Position numbers and translations under genes: made by a program. Positions 54,431 to 62,173 of a DNA stretch of 64,000 nucleotides are shown one piece after another. Origin of the DNA: Taibaiella sp. (GTDB lineage Bacteria > Bacteroidota > Bacteroidia > Chitinophagales > Chitinophagaceae); the NCBI GenBank assembly GCA_016786705.1, contig JAEUVV010000009.1, forward strand, positions 124,001 through 188,000, in the 5' to 3' direction. Each line of letters begins with the position of its first letter. Position 1 is the stretch's first letter. Below the pieces are notes generated by a model, which did not search any database, was not told the DNA's origin, and saw only the letters and a program-made list of their open reading frames with translations.

Positions 54431-56479
54431 TTAAAGCTGGTTCAGTTTCTTATTGGAAATACCCAGGCTGTTCACCAGGTTGGCCAGGTTCGTAATGCCC
54501 GGTTTATCATCAGCGCTTGCATTACTTTGCAATTTCAATAAAAGACTGGCGATCGTCAGGTTCTTCAGGTCATTAGTAGATACATTATACTTCTCCGCAA
54601 AGTTGGCAATGCGCTCCATTAAATCCCCGGAACCGTTGCCATCACCTAAAAGCGCCGTTTTGATCTGTGTCGCGTTTTCACTTTCATTGATCAGGCGGTC
54701 AAAGCCTTTGGCATTAGAGATCTGGTTGACAATATTCTCGAAGAACATGGTTTCTCCACCCACGATATCGATTTTCGCCGTTTTCAATGCGGTACCCAAT
54801 ACATCTGCCTGTGACTGTGCAATATCTTTCTGGATATTTACCTGTGCCAATGCGATATCCAGGTCTTTTTTCACGAGTATTTTAAACTCTTCGTGGTCTT
54901 TACCTACTGCATCGAGTTTCTTCATCGCCTCTGCTTTCTCTTCAATACCCGCGGCTTCGGCCAGCGCTTTTTCTTTCACTACTTCTGCTTCTGCAAGGCC
55001 TTCTTTACGTTTCGCTTCGGCTATTTTTTCAATCACGGTAGCGTCTACGGTACCTTGCCTTTCCGCGGCTTCCGCTTTAGCGATCATTACTTCCGCTTCA
55101 GATAAACCAAGGGTTGCATCTTCACGGGCCTGTGCTTCAGCCAGTATCTTACGGGCTTCCGCTTGCTTAACTGCCGCTTCTTTACGCGCTTCCGCATCAA
55201 TGATCAACTGTTTCGCTTTTTCTTCTGCTGCTTTTTTCTCTGCCTCCGCCGCTTTCACGGTGAAGATCAGCTTCTCTTCTGCTTCCTGGCTGGCATGGGT
55301 AATACCTACCGCTTTCTCCCGCTCTACCGTCCTGAATGCTTCGATGTCTTTCATTCCCTGCTGCTCTTCCACTACGCCTTTTTCCAGCTTCACGCGCTCG
55401 CGGATCACATCCTGGATGTTTTTCTTTTCTACCTCGATGCTCTTCTCTTTCTCGATCTGGGCGAGGGTAACGATCTTCTCTCTTTCGGTTTGCTCCAATG
55501 CACGGTCTTTCTCTACACGCTCTGTTTCTACCGCGTCGGTACGCAGTTTGTTCTTCTCTGCTATAATGATCTGGCGCAGTTTATTTTCTTCCTGTACCGC
55601 CAACGTTTCATCGGTCTTGATCCTTACGGTTTCCGCTTTCAGTCTTTCTTCTTCTCTTACTTTCTGGATCTCCGCCATTTCACGGGCTTTGATATTGTCG
55701 ATCTCCCGTTTTTGCTTTTCTTCTTTTTCAGCCATCTGGCGTTCCAGTTCCAGGATCGCTTCCCGTGCTTCCACGTTTTGCTTTTTGATCACTTTTTCTT
55801 CTTCCCTGCGGATCAGGTTGGCATTCATATTCTCCCGGGCCGTCAGCTCGGTGATCTTCTTGATCCCCTGCGCGTCCAAGATATTCTGCGGGCTCAGGAA
55901 TTTCACTTCGGTCTGTTCCAGGTAGTCGATGGCACAGTCGTCCAGGATATACCCGTTCAGGTCGGTACCGATCACGTTAAGTATCTCATCTCGGAATTCA
56001 CGGCGGGCCTCGTACAATTCTATAAAGTCAAATTTCTTCCCTACTGTTTTTAATGCTTCCGAGAATTTCGCTTCAAATAAGTTCCTTAATGTTTCTACGT
56101 CAGAAGCCCTTTCGGTGCCTATGGTCTGGGCCACGTTCAATACGTCGTCCACACTCTTATTCACCCTTACAAAGAAGGCGACTTTTATATCGGCCCGGAT
56201 ATTGTCTTTACAGATAAGACCGTCAAATTCCATCCTGTCGATCTGTAATTTCTTAACTGAAATATCCATGATCTCCATTTTATGTAAGATCGGGATCACG
56301 TACATCCCTTTATTGAAGGCTACTTTACCTCCGCCCACACCGGTACGGACTATAGCTTTACCCTGCGGTATCTTTTTATAGAAAGTCGCGAAGGCGAACA
56401 GGATAATAAGAAAGAAAAAGATTACACCCCCGATAACGAGGAAAGTAACACTGCCAAAAGCGTCTAATAATGCTCCCAT
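54431..56479 (-). CDS. Flotillin/YqiK-like SPFH protein
   Basis: 682 aa. One N-terminal TM helix (about 12-32), then an SPFH/band-7 domain (about 35-205: VRTGVGGGKVAFNKGMYVIPILHKMEIMDISVKKLQIDRMEFDGLICKDN, then FVRVNKSVDDVLNVAQTIG), then a very long Ala/Glu/Lys-rich coiled coil (about 205-540) and a C-terminal region rich in Leu/Asn. It is of the long YqiK class. Flotillins form oligomeric scaffolds on the cytoplasmic face of the membrane. Directly behind a YqiJ-like protein, its usual partner. The long E/A/K-rich coding run creates spurious long antisense ORFs. Confidence 0.88.
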   Translation of the reverse strand: MGALLDAFGSVTFLVIGGVIFFFLIILFAFATFYKKIPQGKAIVRTGVGGGKVAFNKGMYVIPILHKMEIMDISVKKLQIDRMEFDGLICKDNIRADIKVAFFVRVNKSVDDVLNVAQTIGTERASDVETLRNLFEAKFSEALKTVGKKFDFIELYEARREFRDEILNVIGTDLNGYILDDCAIDYLEQTEVKFLSPQNILDAQGIKKITELTARENMNANLIRREEEKVIKKQNVEAREAILELERQMAEKEEKQKREIDNIKAREMAEIQKVREEERLKAETVRIKTDETLAVQEENKLRQIIIAEKNKLRTDAVETERVEKDRALEQTEREKIVTLAQIEKEKSIEVEKKNIQDVIRERVKLEKGVVEEQQGMKDIEAFRTVEREKAVGITHASQEAEEKLIFTVKAAEAEKKAAEEKAKQLIIDAEARKEAAVKQAEARKILAEAQAREDATLGLSEAEVMIAKAEAAERQGTVDATVIEKIAEAKRKEGLAEAEVVKEKALAEAAGIEEKAEAMKKLDAVGKDHEEFKILVKKDLDIALAQVNIQKDIAQSQADVLGTALKTAKIDIVGGETMFFENIVNQISNAKGFDRLINESENATQIKTALLGDGNGSGDLMERIANFAEKYNVSTNDLKNLTIASLLLKLQSNASADDKPGITNLANLVNSLGISNKKLNQL

Positions 56480-56521
56480 AGATTGTTTGATTTGTTTTAA
56501 AGGTTATTGATTTTTGTTGGT

Positions 56522-57193
56522 TTAAATATTGTTTAAATTGACTTCTGCCTCGACGATATAGATATTCCTTGCTTTTATTTCATCTACGATCGTAACCTCC
56601 TGGTTATAGCCGATGCCGGCACCGTCTTTACTTTGTACATTAATGCGGATCAGGTCTGTGCTGATCCTGAGCTCGGCATTGCCGATTTTTGTCCCTGAAA
56701 TGTCCGAACGCATTACAGCAGTCCGCCCCAGGAGGTCATGCGCCTCTTCTCCGTTATAGCCCATCTGTCGGTAAATTTTTACAAGTGGCCGGGTAGCCAG
56801 CCGGGTTAAGAAAAAGGTGAGTATAAATATCGGGATCAGCAGGAGCGCCGATTTCCAGCCCCAGCTAAAGGTATCCAGGGCTACAGAGCTGACCAGTGTA
56901 CCGATCCAGGCAATAAACTTAAAGACACTCAGCACAACCATAAAAGGTACTTTACCTACATTTATATACTGCATTGCCTTCTCAAAACCGGAAAGCTCCG
57001 CTCCGCTATCGACATCGGCACCCACATCTGCACCCAGGTCAACATCTGTATCAAAGTCTACTCCAAAATCCATATGCCCGAAGAAGTCGCCTGCAAGAAA
57101 AGTAAAGACCCAATAGAGCGCGGACAGACCGGCCAGGATCGTCATAATGGCATTGGCCGCCGGATGAAATAATAAATTAAATATTCCTGTCAT
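56522..57193 (-). CDS. YqiJ-like OB-fold membrane protein (NfeD/DUF1449 type)
   Basis: 223 aa. An N-terminal hydrophobic hairpin (about 10-38), an acidic stretch (FGVDFDTDVDLGADVGADVD), two more TM segments (about 78-100 and 112-132), and a C-terminal OB-fold like that of NfeD (LLGRTAVMRSDISGTKIGNAEL ... GIGYNQEVTIVDEIKARNIYIVEAEV). The 'LSGFEKAMQYINVGKVPFMVVLSVF' block is the core of the YqiJ/DUF1449 family. It probably forms a complex with the flotillin-like protein encoded next. The gene is preceded by about 120 bases that include a 14-base tandem repeat. Confidence 0.82.
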   Translation of the reverse strand: MTGIFNLLFHPAANAIMTILAGLSALYWVFTFLAGDFFGHMDFGVDFDTDVDLGADVGADVDSGAELSGFEKAMQYINVGKVPFMVVLSVFKFIAWIGTLVSSVALDTFSWGWKSALLLIPIFILTFFLTRLATRPLVKIYRQMGYNGEEAHDLLGRTAVMRSDISGTKIGNAELRISTDLIRINVQSKDGAGIGYNQEVTIVDEIKARNIYIVEAEVNLNNI

Positions 57194-57209
57194 TGGTGAT
57201 TATTGAATA

Positions 57210-57246
57210 GTGATGAATGATAAGTGATGAATGATAAGTGATGAAT
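57210..57246. repeat. Tandem repeat, 14-base unit x 2.6
   Basis: GTGATGAATGATAA occurs at 57210-57223 and 57224-57237, followed by a partial copy to 57246. It lies in the 122-base gap between the PspA and YqiJ-like genes. Its length could vary by slippage; no function is known. Confidence 0.7.
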
Positions 57247-57315
57247 ATGGACTATTATTAAATTTAATTCGTAATTCGGAATTCGTAATAATTGACAATT
57301 TACCATTAACAATTA

Positions 57316-58023
57316 TCAGGACTTATCCATGCCCAGTTGCTTTTTGATCGCTTCCAGGTCGCTTTCAATGGTCCCGGTTTTATCATTCAGTACTTTTTCA
57401 ATATCCTCCTTAATGGTCGATTTTTCCCCGGCAATTTCACCATAAGCTTTAGCCAGGGCTTCCTGGTCGTCGGTTTTTTCTTTCATACGTTCCAGCATAG
57501 AGATAGTATCGTTGGCATCAAGATGAGCCAGTTGCTTATTAACCTGCAGCGTGGCTTTGCTCACTTTTACTCTTGCTTTCAGCGTCTTCAGTTCCTTCTC
57601 CCACTTGGACAGGTTTTCCTTGATTACTTCGATATTTTTCAACATTTCCGCCGCAGATTGCTGGTGCATCGCAGCTTGCTGTTCGAGATCTTCGGATTCT
57701 TCTGTGTATTGCATTTTCAGGCGCAGAGCTTCTTTGGCAAGGGTTTCCGCCTTTTCGAGTTCCAGGGAACCATCCTGTGCCTTTTCCATTACCAATACCG
57801 CTTTCTGCCCATAGGTAGCTGCTTCTTTCCGGCAAACGTCCCTTTCATTCTGCGTACGGATCGCCAATGCCTTTACCCTGGCATAAGCTTCTGTAGCCTC
57901 GTTTAAGTCTTCCCTTAATTCACGCAGGCCTTGTTCGGTCATTTTAACCGGGTCTTCCATTTTTTCTACAGCGGCATGTATCTCTGCCTGCCCTATCCTG
58001 AAAATTCTCTTAAAAATGTTCAT
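57316..58023 (-). CDS. PspA/IM30 family protein
   Basis: 235 aa from ATG 58023. The residues MNIFKRIFRIGQAEIHAAVEKM start the N-terminal amphipathic helix that binds stressed membranes; the remainder is almost entirely coiled coil (DLNEATEAYARVKALAIRTQNERD..., LKARVKVSKATLQVNKQLAHLD...), as in PspA/Vipp1 proteins of the ESCRT-III-like family. A short C-terminal tail (KKQLGMDKS) is present. Sits four bases after the DUF2170 gene and ahead of YqiJ and flotillin. Expected to protect or remodel the membrane. Confidence 0.9.
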   Translation of the reverse strand: MNIFKRIFRIGQAEIHAAVEKMEDPVKMTEQGLRELREDLNEATEAYARVKALAIRTQNERDVCRKEAATYGQKAVLVMEKAQDGSLELEKAETLAKEALRLKMQYTEESEDLEQQAAMHQQSAAEMLKNIEVIKENLSKWEKELKTLKARVKVSKATLQVNKQLAHLDANDTISMLERMKEKTDDQEALAKAYGEIAGEKSTIKEDIEKVLNDKTGTIESDLEAIKKQLGMDKS

Positions 58024-58027
58024 AGCT

Positions 58028-58420
58028 TTAATATTTAGAATATTCGATAATATTTGGTGCAAACTCGCTCAGCAGTAGGCCGACCGCGTTTATAGCGCCT
58101 TCAAATTCATTATAATCAATTGTTTCGATCTGCATCGTGTAACGAAACAATACTTTAGTCCCCTCCTCGTTTAATACGAAGGCGCCATGTAGCGTATCCC
58201 TGTTCTTTTGCAACAATGTTTTAAACATTTGCAGGTTATCTTCTTTAAAAGAAAACAGGTACATTTCCAGGATAAGTATAGGCGGCGCCACACCCAGGAT
58301 CAGGTTGTGAATACCATCCTGTTCATTCTTCAATACCAATATCCCATCTGCTTCATCCCGGTAGCTGATCTCACATTGCATCTTTTTTGCAAAGCCTTCT
58401 ATCTTGTCTATATACATCAT
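58028..58420 (-). CDS. DUF2170/YjfI-like protein
   Basis: 130 aa. Compact alpha/beta domain with 'IEGFAKKMQCEISYRDEADGILVLKNEQ', 'ILILEMYLFSFKEDNLQMFKTLLQKN' and 'INAVGLLLSEFAPNIIEY', consistent with DUF2170 proteins such as E. coli YjfI. The family is repeatedly linked to PspA-like genes, and here its stop codon is four bases from the pspA-like start. First gene of the operon, with a strong promoter directly upstream. Function not established. There are two adjacent ATG codons; either may be used. Confidence 0.72.
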   Translation of the reverse strand: MMYIDKIEGFAKKMQCEISYRDEADGILVLKNEQDGIHNLILGVAPPILILEMYLFSFKEDNLQMFKTLLQKNRDTLHGAFVLNEEGTKVLFRYTMQIETIDYNEFEGAINAVGLLLSEFAPNIIEYSKY

Positions 58421-58445
58421 AAGCTTTTGTTTTGTGCTGTTCCCA

Positions 58446-58477
58446 CAAATTTAGTAATTATTTTGAATATTTGCAAA
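58446..58477 (-). promoter_or_regulatory. Promoter of the DUF2170-PspA-flotillin operon
   Basis: On the minus strand TTTG (58474-58477) and TAAATTTG (58446-58453) are separated by 20 bases, a near-perfect primary-sigma promoter for this phylum. It predicts a start near 58440 and a 20-base leader before ATG 58420. Confidence 0.65.
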
Positions 58478-58483
58478 AATATT
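58466..58483. promoter_or_regulatory. Candidate operator palindrome
   Basis: AATATTT-GCAA-AAATATT is a perfect 7-base inverted repeat that covers the -33 element of the operon promoter. It would suit repression by the divergent XRE regulator; the link is inference. Confidence 0.35.
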
Positions 58484-58510
58484 TAGCATTAATGATAATT
58501 ATTTTTACAT

Positions 58511-58518
58511 TATCTTTG
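58511..58518 (+). promoter_or_regulatory. -7 element of the XRE regulator gene; leaderless start predicted
   Basis: TATCTTTG is a perfect TAnnTTTG. The ATG at 58526 lies only 7 bases after it, so the transcript would start at or within about 3 bases of the start codon (leaderless or nearly so). No convincing -33 box is seen. Confidence 0.55.
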
Positions 58519-58525
58519 TGGGGTT

Positions 58526-59206
58526 ATGACAAAAGTGGGCAGTAATATAAAGAAGATCAGGGCGACCAAAGGGTTATCTCAGCAAGCTTTTGCGGAAATA
58601 TTTGAATTAACGAGGGGAAATATCTCTTCTTATGAAGAAAATCGCGCTGATCCGAAAATAGAGATCATTGTAAAAATTGCCAATTATTTTAGCATACCTA
58701 TTGAAGCGCTGATTACGCAAAACCTCACGGTCAACCAGATCCTTAATTTTAAGGGCGATAAACTCATGGCAGAAGAAAAGACGATCGACGCGCTGCAGCT
58801 GAAAGAAGTACCTTATATTAATGACAACATCTACGTACAATGCCAGCATGGCAACATAAGTTTTAATGACCAGCACTTGTTTCCCAAACTGGTATTGCCT
58901 TCTACCAGCAATCTTAAACTATTAGCGCTTACCTTTAATTCCAACATCCCGCACCCAGGCGAGTTGCCAAAATTCGGCGAACATGATGTGCTCGTTTTTG
59001 AGGCGCTTACGGAAACTAATTTCCATTTATGTGAAGATGCCCCGGGCTTGTATGTAGGCGATCGGGAACTGATGCTGGGCTATTACCGGGCCGAAAATAA
59101 ATCAATGAAGCTGGTATTGAATTCGCTGAAAGCGCATACGCTTCACTTTAAATCCGACCAGCAGTTCTGGAAATTATATGCCAGTTACCAGCACTTGCAA
59201 CAATGA
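58526..59206 (+). CDS. XRE-family transcription regulator
   Basis: 226 aa. N-terminal Cro/CI-type HTH at about 8-62 ('IKKIRATKGLSQQAFAEIFELTRGNISSYEENRADPKIEIIVKIANYFSIPIEALI'). The C-terminal part (about 95-226) is a beta-rich domain without an obvious peptidase Ser-Lys dyad, so it is not a clear LexA-type cleavable repressor; it may bind a ligand. Divergent from the PspA-flotillin operon, whose promoter it overlaps, so it is the natural candidate regulator of that operon. A strong bidirectional terminator follows. Confidence 0.85.
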   Translation: MTKVGSNIKKIRATKGLSQQAFAEIFELTRGNISSYEENRADPKIEIIVKIANYFSIPIEALITQNLTVNQILNFKGDKLMAEEKTIDALQLKEVPYINDNIYVQCQHGNISFNDQHLFPKLVLPSTSNLKLLALTFNSNIPHPGELPKFGEHDVLVFEALTETNFHLCEDAPGLYVGDRELMLGYYRAENKSMKLVLNSLKAHTLHFKSDQQFWKLYASYQHLQQ

Positions 59207-59215
59207 TAGCATAAG

Positions 59216-59253
59216 AATAAAGCAGCCCGGACATTGGCCCGGGCTGCTTTATT
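59216..59253. terminator. Bidirectional terminator, perfect 15-bp stem
   Basis: AATAAAGCAGCCCGG (59216-59230) and CCGGGCTGCTTTATT (59239-59253), 8-base loop. It separates the convergent XRE and secreted-protein genes. Confidence 0.85.
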
Positions 59254-59271
59254 ATATATTTAAGCAATGTA

Positions 59272-60351
59272 TTAAAGTACCCTTAAGTAGAATTTCAATT
59301 TCCCCCCGAAATAACCTACATGGTTGCCCTCTGTAAACCTGAAATTACTGGCAAAGTCAAAACTGAAGTTGATCGTTTTTCCCACAGGAAAAGTAATGCC
59401 CATATAAGCTGCAGATCGGAAATCACGCGCTGTACCGTTCTTTTCAAAAGGTTTTATATTAGCGGCCCCTAAGCGTAAGCCTATTTTCTGCACGGTCATG
59501 GCATCCAAACCATTTCCCGAGAAAGCCCCTACATCAAGCCCATGGAAAAGGTATAATCCCCGGTTACCATTAAAGCCGGCATAACCCAGGGAGGCTCCAT
59601 AACCAATATATGAACTGCTGCCGGGTAATGGACCGGAAGCCATATTATAATACAAGCCACCGTCCAGGGCAGGGTAAGCCGTGCCGTTCATCGCAATACC
59701 TATACCAGCACCGGCTATAAGCATAAACCGGGAGGTAAAATTTTTAAAGCCCAAACCTTTTTTCCTGACCGCATTTAAACTGTCAAAGTCCGCTCTCCAA
59801 TCAGGGCTCAGGTTAAAAACAGACAGGTCTTTTATGGTAAACACATAAATGACCGCGTGCAGGCTGCTATCCTTCCCATTGGGTGCCTTATAAAAATAAT
59901 CTGCCACTATAATGGAATCCATACGGTGTTTCACACTCAGCACTTCATCATTTATCTCTACAAAATCGGTAGTTTCCGGTTGGATTTTTTTAAAGCGGTA
60001 TAGGGGCTCTCTGCCATCAGCGCTTAAAGCGATTGTAAGCACATGCTGGCTTAACGGATCATTGATGGAATCCTTTAATAGATATAAGCCTTTTTGAATC
60101 GACTGGAATACCCGCTCCGGCTTGCTCTTGTTCCAGTCGCTCCAATAGCCCATATTGACGGTCATATTACCTTCAGGCAACAGTCCATTTTCCAGTTTCA
60201 GCGGATAGTCCGCCAAAGAAAAACCAAAATAGTCAAATTGCTTCCGCACCTTGGGATCCGGCTTGTAAGTAATGTTATCACAACACTGCGCCAGCAAGGG
60301 TTGATGGATGCATAATTGCAACAGTATAATAAGTATACTGATTGGTTTCAT
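59272..60351 (-). CDS. Secreted protein with barrel-like C-terminus (sigma-operon effector)
   Basis: 359 aa. Signal peptide (MKPISILIILLQLCIHQPLLAQ), then a soluble domain (about 25-215) and a C-terminal region rich in Gly and aromatic residues with alternating strands (SRFMLIAGAGIGIAMNG, YIGYGASLGYAGFNG, LYLFHGLDVGAFSG, FGGKLKFYLRVL) ending in a Leu, as in outer-membrane beta-barrels. Its ATG overlaps the stop codon of the anti-sigma-like gene (TAATG), so the two are translationally coupled. Not a family I can name. Probably the target or sensor part of the sigma system. Confidence 0.7.
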   Translation of the reverse strand: MKPISILIILLQLCIHQPLLAQCCDNITYKPDPKVRKQFDYFGFSLADYPLKLENGLLPEGNMTVNMGYWSDWNKSKPERVFQSIQKGLYLLKDSINDPLSQHVLTIALSADGREPLYRFKKIQPETTDFVEINDEVLSVKHRMDSIIVADYFYKAPNGKDSSLHAVIYVFTIKDLSVFNLSPDWRADFDSLNAVRKKGLGFKNFTSRFMLIAGAGIGIAMNGTAYPALDGGLYYNMASGPLPGSSSYIGYGASLGYAGFNGNRGLYLFHGLDVGAFSGNGLDAMTVQKIGLRLGAANIKPFEKNGTARDFRSAAYMGITFPVGKTINFSFDFASNFRFTEGNHVGYFGGKLKFYLRVL

Positions 60352-61454
60352 TATTTATAATTTTTTAATACCGAATTAAAAGTCATCGTACTTTTTTCAT
60401 TGCGTTTTTCTTTTCCTTCTCCGAACGCCCTTCCATAAATCGCAGTGCCTTTTACAGGCACTTCAGCAGGGCGAATATCGGATATATGTACCACTTTCTT
60501 AACCGGGGCCGCTTTAGCTATTGCAATAGCTATATCCTGTTCCTGCACCCTGCTATCCGCCGTTTCCGATAAGGGTATCGTTTTACCCGTGTTGCTCGCC
60601 GGGCTGGATTTTGCCAGTACTACAGCAGACTGTAGGGGCTTTACCGAAGTCGCCTTGCCTGCAACGCGCTCTATCAACTCCCTGTTGTCCCGTGACGGGG
60701 GAATAGGCTTAACTTTGGCAATAGGTTGAGTAAACGGTTTAGACGCGATACCCTGCTCTATCCCGGAAGATTCCTTTTGTAAATCGGGTATTATTTTCTT
60801 TTGTGTTTCAGCCGGTGCTACAACAGGAGCGATCAGCTCAGGTTGCGGGGATATCACGAGTGTGTTTTGTAAAGGTGTGCTGCTGCGGTCCCAGATCAAC
60901 CAGGTACTGAAAGCGCCTATTAAAAGCGCTGCCGCATGGCTCCAGCGCAAGACAAATAATGGCCTGCGTTTTTCTTTAGAAGCAGAGGCTGTTGTATTAA
61001 TAATTCCAGATCGGACTTTATGCCACATCCTGTCTTTTGATGTAACATCTAATTGTTCCGGGCCTGCAAGAACAGGATTATTCATTTTATCCTGCCAATC
61101 CAGTTCGAAATTTTCTTTTTCAACAAAAACTGTGGCAGCGATACGTTCTTTTGTAACTTCATCCAGGAACAATCCGTTCTTCTGGCTGCCTTCTTCCATC
61201 TTTTCCCGCCACTGCTGTTCAAATTGCGTTAAGGGTGCCTGCAATTTGTGCCACAGCGCCTGCCTGGCGGCTTCCGTTAAAGCACCTTCCCAGGCCCCGA
61301 TATCATCCGCTTTTTTTTGCCAATCCTGTTCAAAACCGTTTTTAGAAGCCTGTATCTTTTCCCACATGCCCGCCTTGACCTTTTCATTCAAAAAGTCTTT
61401 TTGTCCTCCCGGTTCATCCAATTTTTTCCGCCAATGGTCTTCAAACTTATTCAT
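60351..61454 (-). CDS. Transmembrane anti-sigma-like protein with four N-terminal repeats
   Basis: 367 aa. The cytoplasmic N-terminus has four repeats of about 35-40 residues with the pattern F-E/x-x-x-W-x-x-K/E-K/x-M ... W-x-K-L/V-Q/R (starts near residues 4, 40, 77 and 115: FEDHWRKKL, FEQDWQKKA, FEQQWREKM, FELDWQDKM). One TM helix lies at about 172-190 (HAAALLIGAFSTWLIW). The periplasmic part is Pro/Lys-rich and disordered. It overlaps the upstream ECF sigma gene by 8 bases. Position and topology fit an anti-sigma factor, but the repeat array replaces the usual zinc-binding anti-sigma domain. Confidence 0.75.
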   Translation of the reverse strand: MNKFEDHWRKKLDEPGGQKDFLNEKVKAGMWEKIQASKNGFEQDWQKKADDIGAWEGALTEAARQALWHKLQAPLTQFEQQWREKMEEGSQKNGLFLDEVTKERIAATVFVEKENFELDWQDKMNNPVLAGPEQLDVTSKDRMWHKVRSGIINTTASASKEKRRPLFVLRWSHAAALLIGAFSTWLIWDRSSTPLQNTLVISPQPELIAPVVAPAETQKKIIPDLQKESSGIEQGIASKPFTQPIAKVKPIPPSRDNRELIERVAGKATSVKPLQSAVVLAKSSPASNTGKTIPLSETADSRVQEQDIAIAIAKAAPVKKVVHISDIRPAEVPVKGTAIYGRAFGEGKEKRNEKSTMTFNSVLKNYK

Positions 61455-61998
61455 GGCTTTTGTGTTTTTGCTTCAAAATGTATTCCTGCAACAATTTTCT
61501 CGCTTTATATAATTGAGAACGGGAAGTAACTTCTGAAATACCCAGATGAGAAGCTATTTCCGCATGACTCATATCTTCAAAAATGTAAAGGTTGAATACC
61601 GTCCGGTAACCGATAGGCATCGTATGTATTACGGCCATGATCTCGTTTACGCTCATATTGGAAAGTGCCTGCTCCTGCTCCGCGCCGAAAAAGACCGGTG
61701 ATGCGCTGTCAATTGAAATAATTTCCATTTGCTTACGCTTCCTGATCTTCATCAATGCTTCATTCACCGCAATACGTTTCATCCAATACCAGAGACTGCG
61801 CTCTCCCCGCCACTCGAAGTTGTGAATATTCCCGAATATCTTTAAAAAGGCTTCCGTTGCCGCATCTTCGGCTTCCATACGTTCTCCCAGGTACCTGAAA
61901 GTGGTCGCATACAAAGCATCAGCATACTTTTGATATAAAAGATGCTGTGCGCTGCTTTGTCCCTGCTTACAGTTTTCTACCAGTAATTGTTCGTCCAT
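61447..61998 (-). CDS. ECF-type RNA polymerase sigma factor
   Basis: 183 aa. Region 2 at about 10-80 (LLYQKYADALYATTFRYLGERMEAEDAATEAFLKIF ... RGERSLWYWMKRIAVNEALMKIRK) and region 4 at about 120-175 (MPIGYRTVFNLYIFEDMSHAEIASHLGISEVTSRSQLYKARKLLQEYI). The linker is short, as expected for ECF factors. It is controlled by the overlapping anti-sigma-like gene and probably transcribes this operon and others. The target promoters cannot be told from the sequence. Confidence 0.92.
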   Translation of the reverse strand: MDEQLLVENCKQGQSSAQHLLYQKYADALYATTFRYLGERMEAEDAATEAFLKIFGNIHNFEWRGERSLWYWMKRIAVNEALMKIRKRKQMEIISIDSASPVFFGAEQEQALSNMSVNEIMAVIHTMPIGYRTVFNLYIFEDMSHAEIASHLGISEVTSRSQLYKARKLLQEYILKQKHKSHE

Positions 61999-62107
61999 CC
62001 TTGCTTAGCCGACGTCTAAAAAATTTAATAAACGCTTATTCGAAGCTAATTATTTAGCTATAATGCCAGAATGCCGTAGCCTGTTGCCTATCCAAAATTA
62101 AAATTAC

Positions 62108-62145
62108 AAAAATACAGCTACAAAATGTAATATTCTGTAGCTGTA
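62108..62145 (-). terminator. Terminator of the acyl-CoA carboxylase gene
   Basis: TACAGCTACA (62113-62122) pairs perfectly with TGTAGCTGTA (62136-62145); on the minus strand it is followed by TTTTT. It lies 30 bases after the stop codon of the carboxylase gene and insulates the sigma-factor gene. Confidence 0.7.
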
Positions 62146-62173
62146 AATAACTAATTATAAATTGTTTACATTA

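Noticed and set aside
54453..55925. 490-aa plus-strand ORF opposite the flotillin-like gene
   Set aside because: It is the antisense of an E/A/K-rich coiled coil; the product is a Ser/Ala/Phe-rich sequence with no domain, typical of a shadow frame.
55163..56053. 296-aa plus-strand ORF in the same region
   Set aside because: Phe/Leu-rich shadow of the coiled-coil codons of the flotillin-like gene.
57210..57246. CRISPR-like repeats
   Set aside because: Direct tandem copies without spacers and no cas genes nearby.
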